Origin: Cellulomonas avistercoris | Lineage (GTDB): Bacteria; Actinomycetota; Actinomycetes; Actinomycetales; Cellulomonadaceae | Direction: 5' to 3' | Assembly: GCF_014836445.1 (NCBI RefSeq) | Contig: NZ_JACSQV010000008.1 | Span: forward strand, 1 to 64,000 | Length of the DNA stretch: 64,000 nucleotides | Shown: positions 41,901 to 50,061 of the stretch, in pieces | Layout of the letters: every line of letters starts with the position of its first letter | Numbering within the stretch: position 1 is the stretch's first letter | Program-made: the position numbers and the translations under genes | The notes under the pieces: model-generated | Seen by the model: only the letters and a program-made list of their open reading frames with translations | Told to the model about the DNA's origin: nothing | The model's database searches: none

Positions 41901-42891
41901 CGCCGGGCAGGCTGCCGCTGCGGACCTCGACCTGGAGCAGCACCTGCGTCGTGGTCGACGGCAGGTCGGCACCCGCCAGGCGGACGGTCCGCGCGCCGGC
42001 GAGCCCGCGCTGCAGGGTGAGCGTGCGTGCGCTCGTGACGGCGACCCCGCCGTCGACCGGGTCGGGCGACGTCCCGCCGCCGTCGGCCACCCACCCGACG
42101 ACCGCGACGCGCAGCCCCGACGTCGTGGCGTCCCGCAGCACGCTCACGGTCCCGTCGACGTCCACGGGCGCCAGGACGAGCGCGGTGCGCCAGGAGGTCG
42201 TCACGGGGACCCCGGCCGCTGCCACGCCGTCCGCCGCGGGGAAGGAGATCGCACCGCCGTCCCCGGCGGACTGGACCGAGAGCCACACGGCGCGTACTCC
42301 CTCGGTGGGAAGTCCTGCGCGCCCCGCGACGGGGACACGGACGGGAGCGCCGGGTGCGGGCAGGTCCCCGCCCTCGCCCGTCGCCTGGTCGAGCACGGTC
42401 GTCGACGCGACGACGGTGGTCCCGCCGGCCCCGACGGCCTCGTCCTCGCTGCTCGGGACGACCCCGACCACCGAGACGGTGACCCGGGCGTCGGTGGTCG
42501 AGCTGACGGGCACGACACCCTGGGAGTCCGACGTGACCAGCGTCGTCGCGGACGAGGTGCCGGCCGGGTAGCTGACCGCGGGCGCCGCGTCCGTGGTGCT
42601 GCCGAACGTCAGGGTGCCCGCGGTGCGCGCCGACGTGACGGCCACCTGGACGACCAGACCCGTGCGGGCGGCGCGCTCACCCGCCGCGCGCAGCCGCAGG
42701 TCGACGACCTGGCCGGCCCCGAGGGTGACGCCCGCGGTCGCGCCGACGACCGACGGCCGCGTCTGCGCCCACGAACCGACGGGCCGCACGGGCCCGCTGG
42801 TCTGCGCGTGCGCGACGGAGGGCTGCAGGACCAGCGCCACCACGACCGACATGACGAGCACGAGTCGTGACGGGAAGAACGACGTGCGCAC
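38959..42891 (-). CDS. Large secreted protein with Ig-like and von Willebrand A domains
   Basis: 1,310 residues. A signal peptide ends at SVAHAQT. Residues about 30-420 are repetitive beta modules. An Ig-like module at about 430-530 (APALTVTSPRQGAVVSQATTPELVVEGTVHDAG) is followed by a large beta-rich region without recognised domain. A (Thr-Asp-Pro)x10 hinge then leads to a VWA domain at about 905-1080 (DVVLVVDLSMEGG, imperfect MIDAS, and ADVAAAVDMLL-like helix). Two Cys-containing beta modules (VSISCDVDV, RTYTCEVVA) end the protein. No wall anchor is seen. VWA domains bind ligands or partners through a metal. AGGAGG is 6 nt before GTG 42891, a classical leader unlike the neighbouring array genes. 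Confidence 0.8.
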   Translation of the reverse strand: MRTSFFPSRLVLVMSVVVALVLQPSVAHAQTSGPVRPVGSWAQTRPSVVGATAGVTLGAGQVVDLRLRAAGERAARTGLVVQVAVTSARTAGTLTFGSTTDAAPAVSYPAGTSSATTLVTSDSQGVVPVSSTTDARVTVSVVGVVPSSEDEAVGAGGTTVVASTTVLDQATGEGGDLPAPGAPVRVPVAGRAGLPTEGVRAVWLSVQSAGDGGAISFPAADGVAAAGVPVTTSWRTALVLAPVDVDGTVSVLRDATTSGLRVAVVGWVADGGGTSPDPVDGGVAVTSARTLTLQRGLAGARTVRLAGADLPSTTTQVLLQVEVRSGSLPGVLATGSSLARAVLQLDADVPVPARTTTTVTLAVPVSASGTAVVVPPVGGEVLGARLIGHLTAPVAASADRTAPALTVTSPRQGAVVSQATTPELVVEGTVHDAGAGVREVVVSGDGVTLGRARLHPGASGPLTWSLAIPTPTGAHTLSVVARDWAGRSTTLTRQITVEAAPQDAVVVAPDARVLEPEEGERLLEVHDDHLVIDGAIPLAAGDVLVSDVAPMAPEGLLRRVESVRRVGATTVVETSAAALTDALLQVHLDVHELELDGSHQVVDGATGEVVSARVAGRAARGATVLPSLRLEGQLATSPVSIGYELSYTVTVTVVLDIDLDISWSGVSARLDRFELSYGVRFPFAAELKATAAAKVKLEKALPERFLFTNTFMIATVPVVMTYYLGTTLVASVEASAAVSAKLGIDIALTYGVRFEDGRWAPVAEKSATPIWEPDILLAVEVGLSARLAFIARIYDQAGPYVAVRVGPALSAEVSVAKQTIKRQLDLVSVSSIGVSLAVLGRHIASWDHEIAEQRVVLHVDERPWSGTTDPTDPTDPTDPTDPTDPTDPTDPTDPTDPGGPRDAADVVLVVDLSMEGGAWTSHHHWLLRDAVEALRAGDRVGIVAYSGSATTVLPLTADLAEVMDGLDRAYDLYDWTGSDRPDLAGGVAAAVDMLLEKGDPDRVRAVLAVGDGDGSSVPEDLTRAVGAGITVNVIAPEPTSDLTALATLAQEGGGLLLSLPEDSQYQTRRYVRPFVRQVLGREDALRATAFVREYEESRDLRYEHLEVTIDEAPAGTAPDGVSISCDVDVPLPQASPSSWTEVWEDGRGTAWWSGSPEGVHVPYAERTYTCEVVARSAAGTVLAATVLTAADLSDTWGEVDWTGDTRYQSLALSVPSWRLDARSVQASCTALAFVDGTNTGDQGTPGQTFTVVAESPLRRGEPWQVVVDGVPPSYHFECVMIFYDEYDATSPTAEIVHSTRGSAWTYGIFA
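40201..40290 (-). repeat. Ten 9-bp coding repeats (Thr-Asp-Pro linker)
   Basis: Ten in-frame copies of a 9-bp unit, varying only at a few C/G positions, encode TDP tripeptides between the beta-rich region and the VWA domain. Such tracts change length by slippage; changes in whole units keep the frame. Confidence 0.9.
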
Positions 42892-43082
42892 CTGCTGCCT
42901 CCTGGGCCGACGGGCTCCGGCGGCCCGAGGGCGACAGCATCGGGGGGCGAGGGGGGACGCCGTGGCGATTCGCACCCTGTGCGGCGAGATGTCACTCGAA
43001 CGCCCCATCGAGTGCCGTCGGACGGCCCAACCCGTACCGTCGGCACAGGCGCCCACCGGGCCCGACACCACGGAGGACGTGC

Positions 43083-44249
43083 ATGGGCTGGTTCGGCGGA
43101 CGACGCGACGTGACGACGGCACGACCGGCCGTCCCCCCACCCGTTTCCCCACCCGTGGCGCAGCGCGGCCCCACTGCGTCCCTGTGGTCCGACGGCTTCG
43201 GACGCGTCGGCACCCGCTCGCTGCAGGTGCTCGCGATCCTCGCGGTCGTCGCCGTCGGCGTGGTGGCCGTCATGCAGCTGACGCTCGTGGTCATCCCCGT
43301 GCTCATCGCGCTCGTGCTCGCCGCCGCGATCAGCCCGCTCGTCTCCTGGCTGCGCCGCCGCGGCGTGCCGTCGCTGCTCGCGACGTGGCTCGCGCTGGTG
43401 ACCCTCGTCGGGGTGCTCTCGCTCGTCGTCTGGGCGGTCGTGCGCGCCGTCGCCGACCAGTGGGACGACCTCGCCGGCTCCGCGGTGGACGGCCTCGGCG
43501 AGCTCCGGGAGCTCGTCTCGGGCCTGCCGTTCGAGATCACCGACGAGCAGATCACCGAGGCCCAGGACGCGCTGCAGGGCGCGCTGACCTCCGACGCGGT
43601 CGGTGCCGGCGCGGCCGCGGGCCTGTCCCAGACCGCCGACTTCGTCGCGGGCTTCTTCATCATGGTCGTGGTGCTGTTCTTCTTCCTCAAGGACGGGCCG
43701 AGGATCTGGGAGTTCCTGCTGCGGCCGTTCGAGGGGGCGCGCTACGAGCGCGGGCTGCGCGTGGGGCACAAGACCGTGCAGACCCTCGGCGGGTACGTGC
43801 GCGGCACCGCGATCGTCGCGGCCGTGGACGCGATCGGGATCGGCATCGGGCTGGCGATCGTGGGCGTGCCGCTCGTGCTGCCGCTGTCCGTCCTGGTGTT
43901 CCTGCTCGCGTTCATCCCGCTGGTCGGCGCGACCCTCGCCGGCATCCTCGCGGCGCTCGTCGCCCTCGTGGCGCTCGGGCCGGTCCAGGCGCTCGTCGTC
44001 CTGGTGATCGTCGTCGGCGTGAACCAGCTCGAGGGCGACTTCCTGCAGCCGGTCGTCATGGGCCGCTCGCTGCGCCTGCACCCGCTGGTCATCCTCGTGG
44101 CCCTGACCGCGGGCACCGTGCTGGCGGGCGTCACGGGCGCCGTGCTGGCGGTGCCGATCGCGGCGTCCCTGTGGGGTGCGGTCCAGGTGTGGGACGGCCC
44201 CGCGACGCCCGCGCGCTTCGCGCGGCAGAAGAGGGCAGAGACCGTCTGA
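43083..44249 (+). CDS. AI-2E family transporter (UPF0118)
   Basis: 388 residues. A basic N terminus and eight predicted helices, including the family pattern of two early helices (LAILAVVAVGVVAVMQLTLVVIPVLIALVLAAAISPLVSWLRRRGV), a helical cytoplasmic middle (DQWDDLAGSAVDGLGELRELV), then VVLFFFLKDGPRIW and a C-terminal set with GVNQLEGDFLQPVVMGRSLRLHPL. The family includes AI-2 exporters and Na+/H+ antiporters; the substrate here is unknown. GGAGG lies 5 nt before the ATG. Confidence 0.88.
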   Translation: MGWFGGRRDVTTARPAVPPPVSPPVAQRGPTASLWSDGFGRVGTRSLQVLAILAVVAVGVVAVMQLTLVVIPVLIALVLAAAISPLVSWLRRRGVPSLLATWLALVTLVGVLSLVVWAVVRAVADQWDDLAGSAVDGLGELRELVSGLPFEITDEQITEAQDALQGALTSDAVGAGAAAGLSQTADFVAGFFIMVVVLFFFLKDGPRIWEFLLRPFEGARYERGLRVGHKTVQTLGGYVRGTAIVAAVDAIGIGIGLAIVGVPLVLPLSVLVFLLAFIPLVGATLAGILAALVALVALGPVQALVVLVIVVGVNQLEGDFLQPVVMGRSLRLHPLVILVALTAGTVLAGVTGAVLAVPIAASLWGAVQVWDGPATPARFARQKRAETV

Positions 44250-44275
44250 GGTAGAAGGCCGAGACCGTCTGAGGT
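44238..44275. repeat. Direct repeat of the gene end (15 bp, period 23)
   Basis: GAGACCGTCTGAGGT occurs at 44238-44252 and again at 44261-44275. The first copy contains the stop codon of the transporter gene; the second reaches the stop of the convergent ThuA gene. This is a small tandem duplication. Confidence 0.8.
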
Positions 44276-44946
44276 CAGGCGGGCGGCAGGCCCACGAGCC
44301 AGCGCGCCTCGCGGCGCAGCAGCGCGGCCCGCGCGGGCGCGGCGTACGAGCCGACGTCGTGGCCCAGCGCGTCGTAGACGACCCGGCCGCCCGCCACGAC
44401 CCACACCACCGGGTGCGTCGCGCCGCCCTCGTCGTGCGTCACGAGGGCGTCCACGTCCGGTGCGACGAGGAGGTCGGTGTACCGCTCGTCGTCGACCACC
44501 AGCGGGCCCAGCCCGCGCGTGACCGGGTGCCCGGCGCGGACGTCGAACGTCGCGACGCCCTGCGGCGGGTGCCAGGACCGGCCCTCGACCCAGCGGCCGC
44601 CCATGACGTCCGACCACCACGGGCTGTCGGCGAACGTCATGGCCGCCTGGTGCAGCGCGAGCACGGGGCCGCCCGCGGCAGCGTGGTCGCGGACGCGCTC
44701 GTGCAGCGGGCGCCACGCTGCGTCGTCGTCGTCCGCGGGACCCTGACCTGCGTTGACGACCAGCAGGTCCTCCGCCCGCAGGTCCGCGAGCGCGTCGGGG
44801 AACGTGCTGCGCACCGCGACGTCGAACCCGGCGTCGGTCAGCTCGCACGCCACGGCGTGCGACGTCGCGGCGTGGTCGTGCCACGGGTCGGCGTAACGGG
44901 CGCGGCCCGCGAGGACGAGGGCGCGGGGCGACGACGGTCCGGGCAT
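44275..44946 (-). CDS. ThuA-like domain protein
   Basis: 223 residues. A glutamine-amidotransferase-like (ThuA) fold: ALVLAGRARYADPWHDH at the start, DLLVVNAGQGPAD, PVLALHQAAMTF (His in place of the usual nucleophilic Cys, as in ThuA), PWWSDVMGGRWVEGRSWHPPQG and HPVVWVVAGGRVVYDALGHDVGSY, a typical ThuA ending. ThuA proteins are linked to trehalose or sugar metabolism. The ATG follows TAGCGT (44958-44953) by 6 nt. Divergent from the YchJ-like gene. Confidence 0.85.
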   Translation of the reverse strand: MPGPSSPRALVLAGRARYADPWHDHAATSHAVACELTDAGFDVAVRSTFPDALADLRAEDLLVVNAGQGPADDDDAAWRPLHERVRDHAAAGGPVLALHQAAMTFADSPWWSDVMGGRWVEGRSWHPPQGVATFDVRAGHPVTRGLGPLVVDDERYTDLLVAPDVDALVTHDEGGATHPVVWVVAGGRVVYDALGHDVGSYAAPARAALLRREARWLVGLPPA

Positions 44947-45000
44947 GCCCCCACGCTAGGCGACGCGCGACGCACCGCCGTGGCCGGGCAGACTCGTCCC

Positions 45001-45393
45001 GTGAACCCGACCCGGTGCCCCTGCGGCAGTGGCCTGCCCTTCGCCGAGTGCTGCGAGCCGCTGCACCGGGGTGAGCGCACCGCCGGCACGGCCGAGCAGC
45101 TCATGCGCTCGCGCTTCAGCGCGTTCGCCGTCGGCGACGTCGCGTACCTGCGGCGCTCGTGGCACCCCTCGACCCGCCCGGCGGACCTCGCGCTCGACGA
45201 CGACGTGCGCTGGTACCGCCTCGACGTGGGCGCGACCACGGGCGGCGGCGTGTTCGACAGCGCGGGGACGGTCGAGTTCGAGGCGTTCTGGCGCAGCCCC
45301 GACGGCCGTGGGTCGATGCGCGAGGTCAGCCGGTTCGTCCGCGGTGCGGACGGCTGGCAGTACGTGGACGGGGACGTCGACCCGCCGCGCTGA
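45001..45393 (+). CDS. YchJ-family (UPF0225) SEC-C protein
   Basis: 130 residues. N-terminal SEC-C zinc motif CPCGSGLPFAECCEPLH, then the UPF0225 pattern TAEQLMRSRFSAFAVGDVAYLRRSWHPSTRP and FEAFWRSPDGR...EVSRFVRGADGWQYVDGDV. The SEC-C motif binds zinc and, in SecA, SecB or ribosomes; the role of YchJ is unknown. GTG 45001 follows CAGACT (44989-44994) by 6 nt. Confidence 0.9.
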   Translation: MNPTRCPCGSGLPFAECCEPLHRGERTAGTAEQLMRSRFSAFAVGDVAYLRRSWHPSTRPADLALDDDVRWYRLDVGATTGGGVFDSAGTVEFEAFWRSPDGRGSMREVSRFVRGADGWQYVDGDVDPPR

Positions 45394-45422
45394 CCGCTCG
45401 ACGCCCCGCCCGCGCCCGCCCG

Positions 45423-46889
45423 TCAGCGCAGGCCGCCCCAGCGCATCGGGTTGGTCGCGTTCGACGCGAGCAGGAACCACGACGTCGCGCCGACGTGCTG
45501 CACCTGGAAGTAGCCGAACCCGAAGCCCGAGTCGATGAGGCTCGATGCCGCGACGACGCCGCCGTCGACCTCGGCGCCGCCCAGGTGCTGGCCGCCGCCG
45601 AGCGTGTCCTGCGCGCGGCGCACCTGGCCCAGGAGCCACTCGGCGCGCTGGCGGTCCTCGCGGCGGTCGCGGTCGAGCAACGACGTGGCGAGCTGCGCGG
45701 TGCCCTCGAGCCACACGCCCTGCGGGTGCACGGTGATGCCGTTGTACTGGGCGGTCGAGGTGAGCGACGCGGTGCTGAACGTGACACCGGAGATCCGCTC
45801 GGCGTCGTCGGGCAGCTGGGACGTCGGGGCGGACGGGTCGTCCGTCACCGCGAGCGCCTGACCCGCCCAGTCGAGCGCGCGGTCGTACCGGCGCTCCCGG
45901 ATCGCGAGGCGGCTCCACGTCGCGGGGTCGAGCGGGACCGGGTCGCGGTTGATCTCGACGCCGTCGTTCGTGCCCGTCCAGAACCAGCCCGAGGCCGGCT
46001 CCCACATGCGGTCGACGAACGCGAGCGCGTGCTCGGACGCGTCGGTCCAGCGTCGCTCCCCCGTGGCCTTGCGCAGCATCGAGAAGAAGGCGACGCAGTC
46101 GACGTTGTGCTCGGTCGACCCGTTGGGGACGGGCTGGTTGCCGCCGTCGACGCCGAACGAGAAGCCGCCCAGGGGCGCGGTGGACCACGTGGTCGTCGTG
46201 ATCCACTCCCCGATGCGCACGGCCGCGCGCACGTACCGGGGGTCGCGCGTCGCGCGGAACAGGTGCAGCAGCGCGATGCCCGGCCACGCCATGTCGCCGA
46301 CCGCGGTGCCGAGGAACCCGAACTGCCAGCCGACGTTCGCGGCGCCGTCGGCGCGCACGAACCCGTCCGGCTGCGGCGTGCCGTCGTAGAACGTGTACGG
46401 CCCGACGTTGTAGCCCTGGCGCAGGCGCCCGTCGGCGTGGTCGGGGTCGTGGTCCTGCGCGAAGACGAGGCCGTCGCCGATCGTGCGGGCGGTGTCGACG
46501 CTGCTGCGGCGGCCGTCGGCGAGCAGGGCGCAGATCGCGAGCGCGTTGTCGTAGACGAACGCGGTCGAGAACAGGCCGAGCTCGTCGGTGTAGCTCTGCG
46601 CGAGGCGCGGGCCGGTGTTGATGGTGGGGTAGGCGTCGGCGGCGGCGCGGACGAAGGCGACGGCCGCCCGCTCGGACCCGGCCCGGTCGCCGTGGTGACG
46701 GCCCGGACGGTGGTGCAGCGCGGGCCGCGGGCCCCAGGCGCGCCCGTCGTGCGCCGACGCCGCGCCCGCACCGGCGACGACCGCCGTCGCAGCACCGGCC
46801 ATGGCGAGGAACGTGCGGCGACCCAGCACGCCCGGAGGGGTGCCGGGCGTCGTGCGGGTCGTGGCGGGGACTTCGGTGGTGTCCGGCAT
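45423..46889 (-). CDS. Tat-exported six-hairpin (alpha/alpha-barrel) protein, putative glycosidase
   Basis: 488 residues. A twin-arginine signal (GRRTFLAMAGAATAVVAGAGAASA) marks Tat export of a folded protein. The mature part has repeated helical segments typical of an alpha/alpha barrel: TAFVYDNALAICALLADG, GWQFGFLGTAVGDMAWPGIALLHLF, HNVDCVAFFSMLRKAT and VWLEGTAQLATSLL. Conserved Asp and aromatic residues (VYDNAL, MWEPASGWFWTGT) suggest a carbohydrate-active enzyme, but I cannot place it in a numbered GH family. GGGAG lies about 7 nt before the ATG. Confidence 0.72.
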   Translation of the reverse strand: MPDTTEVPATTRTTPGTPPGVLGRRTFLAMAGAATAVVAGAGAASAHDGRAWGPRPALHHRPGRHHGDRAGSERAAVAFVRAAADAYPTINTGPRLAQSYTDELGLFSTAFVYDNALAICALLADGRRSSVDTARTIGDGLVFAQDHDPDHADGRLRQGYNVGPYTFYDGTPQPDGFVRADGAANVGWQFGFLGTAVGDMAWPGIALLHLFRATRDPRYVRAAVRIGEWITTTTWSTAPLGGFSFGVDGGNQPVPNGSTEHNVDCVAFFSMLRKATGERRWTDASEHALAFVDRMWEPASGWFWTGTNDGVEINRDPVPLDPATWSRLAIRERRYDRALDWAGQALAVTDDPSAPTSQLPDDAERISGVTFSTASLTSTAQYNGITVHPQGVWLEGTAQLATSLLDRDRREDRQRAEWLLGQVRRAQDTLGGGQHLGGAEVDGGVVAASSLIDSGFGFGYFQVQHVGATSWFLLASNATNPMRWGGLR

Positions 46890-47000
46890 CGCGCGCTCCC
46901 GGGGTGTGGGGGTGGCCGCGGCGTCGCGGCACCCGACCCAGGCTAGGGACCTGGGCCGGGCGGCGGAACCCCACACTTCACCCGATCTGCCGCATAGGGC

Positions 47001-47567
47001 TCACGCGCGGTCCGACGGCTCGGGGACCAGCGACAACGCGATGCTGAGCGCCCCCAGGGCCAGCCCTGTGCGGGTGTGCGGGAACCGCACGCCGGCCGCC
47101 GCGCGGGCCTCTCCGCGGCGGTACAGCCACTTCTCGCCCGCGATCGTCAGCGCCGTGGACGCGGCGAGCGCGACGACACCGACGACCGCGACGGCGGTCT
47201 TCCGGGAGGCCGACGCGTCCTCGTCCGTCACCGCGGCCGACCCGTCGACGGCCCGGGTCACCGCGGCGTCGCCCGTCACCGCCGCGTCGCCCGTCACCGC
47301 TGCGGCGTCCGTCACCGCTGCGGCGTCCGTCACCGCTGCGGCGTCCGTCACCGCGACCCCCTCCCGCCACGTCGAGCGCAGCTTCCGCAAGCCTTCACGG
47401 CTCTCCGGCTCCGACGCGGTGAGCGCCACCCCCGCGACGAGACAGGCGGCCTTGAGCCAGCCGCGTGCCGCCCGGGACGGGGTGACGTCGGGGACGGCGT
47501 AGTACGCGGTGGTCGCCAGACCGGTGAGGCCGGCGTTCAGGGCTCGGGACCTGGGGTTCGTGGTCAT
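47001..47567 (-). CDS. Membrane protein with hexapeptide repeats
   Basis: 188 residues. N-terminal half with helix LKAACLVAGVALTA, then repeated A-V-T-D/G-A-A units (residues about 74-105), then two helices (KTAVAVVGVVALAASTALTIAG, TGLALGALSIALSLV). The repeats are encoded by an 18-bp minisatellite. A GGAG-type site precedes ATG 47567. It is a membrane protein of unknown function. Confidence 0.65.
   Translation of the reverse strand: MTTNPRSRALNAGLTGLATTAYYAVPDVTPSRAARGWLKAACLVAGVALTASEPESREGLRKLRSTWREGVAVTDAAAVTDAAAVTDAAAVTGDAAVTGDAAVTRAVDGSAAVTDEDASASRKTAVAVVGVVALAASTALTIAGEKWLYRRGEARAAAGVRFPHTRTGLALGALSIALSLVPEPSDRA
47257..47346 (-). repeat. 18-bp coding minisatellite, five units
   Basis: Five 18-bp units (plus strand GTCACCGCTGCGGCGTCC and variants), the last three identical, with a partial sixth after 47346. 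The unit length keeps the reading frame. The near identity of three copies points to recent expansion. Confidence 0.88.
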
Positions 47568-47706
47568 GGTGGGTCTCCTGTCGTCGAGCCGCCACGGTAG
47601 CGAGCGGGGTGACGGCCCGGCATCGGTCGCCGGGACGACCGGGGGTCGGTCGCGCGACGGGTGCGGTGCGTCGGGGCGCCCGGCGCGTGGCATCGTGGGT
47701 GCTGCC

Positions 47707-48327
47707 ATGCGCTCCTACCTGACCATCGCCCGGGACGGTGAGGCGACCCTCGAGGTCAAGCGGTCCCGGTTCCTGTGCACGCTGCGCCGGGTCGAGCAGG
47801 AGAGCGAGGCCCGCGCGCTGGTCGACGAGCTGCGCAAGGCCCACTGGGACGCGCGCCACCACTGCTCGGCGTTCGTCATCGGCCCGGACGCGATGCTGCA
47901 GCGCTCGTCCGACGACGGCGAGCCGGCCGGCACCGCCGGGGCGCCGATGCTCGAGGTGCTCCGCGGTCACGGCGTCAGCGACGTCGCCGTGGTCGTCACC
48001 CGCTGGTTCGGCGGGATCCTGCTGGGCGCCGGCGGGCTCGTGCGGGCGTACGGCGACGCGGTGTCCGCCGGGCTGGCGGAGGTGGGCACGCTCGAGCGGC
48101 GGCTGCTCGAGGAGTGGAGCGTGCGCCTGGACCACACCGAGGCGGGACGCGTCGAGGCCGAGCTGCGCACGCGCGGCGTCGAGGTGCTCGACACCACGTA
48201 CGCGCAGGACGTGCGGCTGCTGCTCGGTGTCACCGACCCGCGGGCGCTCGTGGCGACCGTCGCGGCGCTCACCTCGGGCCGGGTCGAGCCGGAGCGCGTC
48301 GGCGAGCGCTGGGTCGACGGTCGCTGA
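47707..48327 (+). CDS. YigZ/IMPACT-family protein
   Basis: 206 residues. The UPF0029 motif is clear: KRSRFLCTLRRVE, HHCSAFVIG, DDGEPAGTAGAPMLEVLRG and VVVTRWFGGILLGAGGLVRAYGDAV. IMPACT/YigZ proteins have a ribosomal S5-like fold; eukaryotic IMPACT modulates Gcn2, while the bacterial role is uncertain. The C-terminal DUF1949-like half is present. The ATG at 47707 is taken because the conserved domain starts at once; no strong Shine-Dalgarno. Confidence 0.9.
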   Translation: MRSYLTIARDGEATLEVKRSRFLCTLRRVEQESEARALVDELRKAHWDARHHCSAFVIGPDAMLQRSSDDGEPAGTAGAPMLEVLRGHGVSDVAVVVTRWFGGILLGAGGLVRAYGDAVSAGLAEVGTLERRLLEEWSVRLDHTEAGRVEAELRTRGVEVLDTTYAQDVRLLLGVTDPRALVATVAALTSGRVEPERVGERWVDGR

Positions 48328-48340
48328 GCAACCCAGCGCC

Positions 48341-49987
48341 TCAGTCCGGCCGGACCTCGCCCACCTGACCGTCCTCGACGTGCCAGCGCCGCGTCAGGCG
48401 CACGGTGTCGAGCATCCGCCGGTCGTGCGTGACCAGCAGGATCGTGCCGTCGAACGACTCCATGGCCTGCTCGAGCTGCTCGATGGCCGGCAGGTCCAGG
48501 TGGTTGGTGGGCTCGTCGAGGACCAGCAGGTTGACGCCGCGGGCCTGCAGCAGCGCGAGGGCGGCACGCGTGCGCTCACCGGGCGACAGCGACGCCGCGG
48601 GGCGGCCCACCTGGTGCCCCGCGAGGCCGAACTTCGCGAGCAGCGTGCGCACGTCGGCCGTCGTCCACTCCGGCACCTGCCGCGCGAACGCCTCCCCGAC
48701 CGGCTCGTCGCCCTCGAAGGCCGCGCGCGCCTGGTCGACCTCACCGACCAGCACGCCGGGCCCGAGCGCCGCGCTGCCCTCGTCGGGGGCCAGCCGGCCC
48801 AGCAGCAGCGCGAGCAGCGTCGACTTGCCGGACCCGTTCGGGCCCGTGACCGCGACGCGGTCCTGCCAGTCGAGCTGCAGGTCCACCGGCCCCAGGACGA
48901 AGTCCCCGCGGCGCACCACCGCGGCGCGCGTCGTCGCCACCACGGCGCCCGAGCGCGGCGCCGTCGCGATGCTCATCTGCAGCTGCCACTCCTTGCGCGG
49001 CTCCTCCACGGTCTCGAGCCGCTCGATCATCCGGTCCGTCTGCCGGGCCTTCGACGCCTGCTTCTCGGACGTCTCGCCCCGGTGGTGCTTGACGTGCTTG
49101 TCGTTGTCGGAGGCCTTGCGGCGCGCGTTGCGCACGCCCTTCTCCATCCACGCGCGCTGCATCCGGGCGCGCGACGCCAGCGCGTCGCGCCGCCCCGCGT
49201 AGTCCTCGTACGCCTCGCGCGCCTGGCGGCGGGCCGTCGACCGCTCCTCGAGGTAGGCGTCGTACGAGCCCCCGTACGTCACGACGCGCTGCAGGCTGCG
49301 GTCGATCTCGACGACCGTCGTCACGGTCCGCGCGAGGAACTCCCGGTCGTGGCTGACGACGACGACCGGCGCCTGCGCGCGCGCCACGAACTCCTCGAGC
49401 CGGTCCAGGCCGTCGGCGTCGAGGTCGTTGGTCGGCTCGTCGAGCAGGTACAGGTCGAAGCGCGAGAGCAGCAGCGCCGCGAGGCCGACGCGTGCCGCCT
49501 GCCCGCCGGACAGCGCGGTCATGGGCAGGTCGAGGTCGACCGCGAGGCCCAGGTCGGCGGCGACCACGTCGAGCCGCGTGTCGAGGTCCGCGCCGCCCAG
49601 CGCCATCCAGCGCTCGAGCGCACGGGTGAACTCGTCCGCGGCGTCGGGCTCGTCCGCCGCGAGCGCGTCCGACGCCGCGTCCATCGCGCGCTGCGCGTCG
49701 TGCACGCCGGTCCGCCGCTCCAGGTACGCGCGCACGCTCTCGTCCGCGCGCCGCTCGACCTCCTGGACGAGGTAGCCGACCTGCGCCGTCGGCGGTGAGA
49801 GCGCGACGGACCCCGCATCCGGAGCGCGCTGACCCGCGAGGATGCGCAGCAGGGTCGTCTTGCCCGCGCCGTTGGGCCCGACGAGGCCGATGACGTCACC
49901 CGGTGCGACGACGAGGTCGAGCCCGGAGAACAGCTCACGGTCGCCGAACGCCGCGGCGACCGACCGGGCCTGGAGGGTTGCACTCAT
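48341..49987 (-). CDS. ABC-F family ATPase (ribosomal protection / translation factor)
   Basis: 548 residues with two complete nucleotide-binding domains: GPNGAGKTTLLRIL ... LSGGQAARVGLAALL ... LYLLDEPTNDLD, and GPNGSGKSTLLALL ... LSPGERTRAALALL ... LLVLDEPTNHLD. A charged helical linker lies between them (residues about 245-330, with ARRKASDNDKHVKHHRGE). No membrane domain is present. ABC-F proteins bind the ribosomal E site; some give resistance to macrolides or lincosamides. ATG 49987 follows CAGGAT by 6 nt. Confidence 0.9.
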   Translation of the reverse strand: MSATLQARSVAAAFGDRELFSGLDLVVAPGDVIGLVGPNGAGKTTLLRILAGQRAPDAGSVALSPPTAQVGYLVQEVERRADESVRAYLERRTGVHDAQRAMDAASDALAADEPDAADEFTRALERWMALGGADLDTRLDVVAADLGLAVDLDLPMTALSGGQAARVGLAALLLSRFDLYLLDEPTNDLDADGLDRLEEFVARAQAPVVVVSHDREFLARTVTTVVEIDRSLQRVVTYGGSYDAYLEERSTARRQAREAYEDYAGRRDALASRARMQRAWMEKGVRNARRKASDNDKHVKHHRGETSEKQASKARQTDRMIERLETVEEPRKEWQLQMSIATAPRSGAVVATTRAAVVRRGDFVLGPVDLQLDWQDRVAVTGPNGSGKSTLLALLLGRLAPDEGSAALGPGVLVGEVDQARAAFEGDEPVGEAFARQVPEWTTADVRTLLAKFGLAGHQVGRPAASLSPGERTRAALALLQARGVNLLVLDEPTNHLDLPAIEQLEQAMESFDGTILLVTHDRRMLDTVRLTRRWHVEDGQVGEVRPD

Positions 49988-50061
49988 GGGCACATCCTGC
50001 CGGTGGTGCCAGCGCCTACGCTGTTGCCGACCTGTGGCCGGACGCGAGGGAGGGGACCGAC

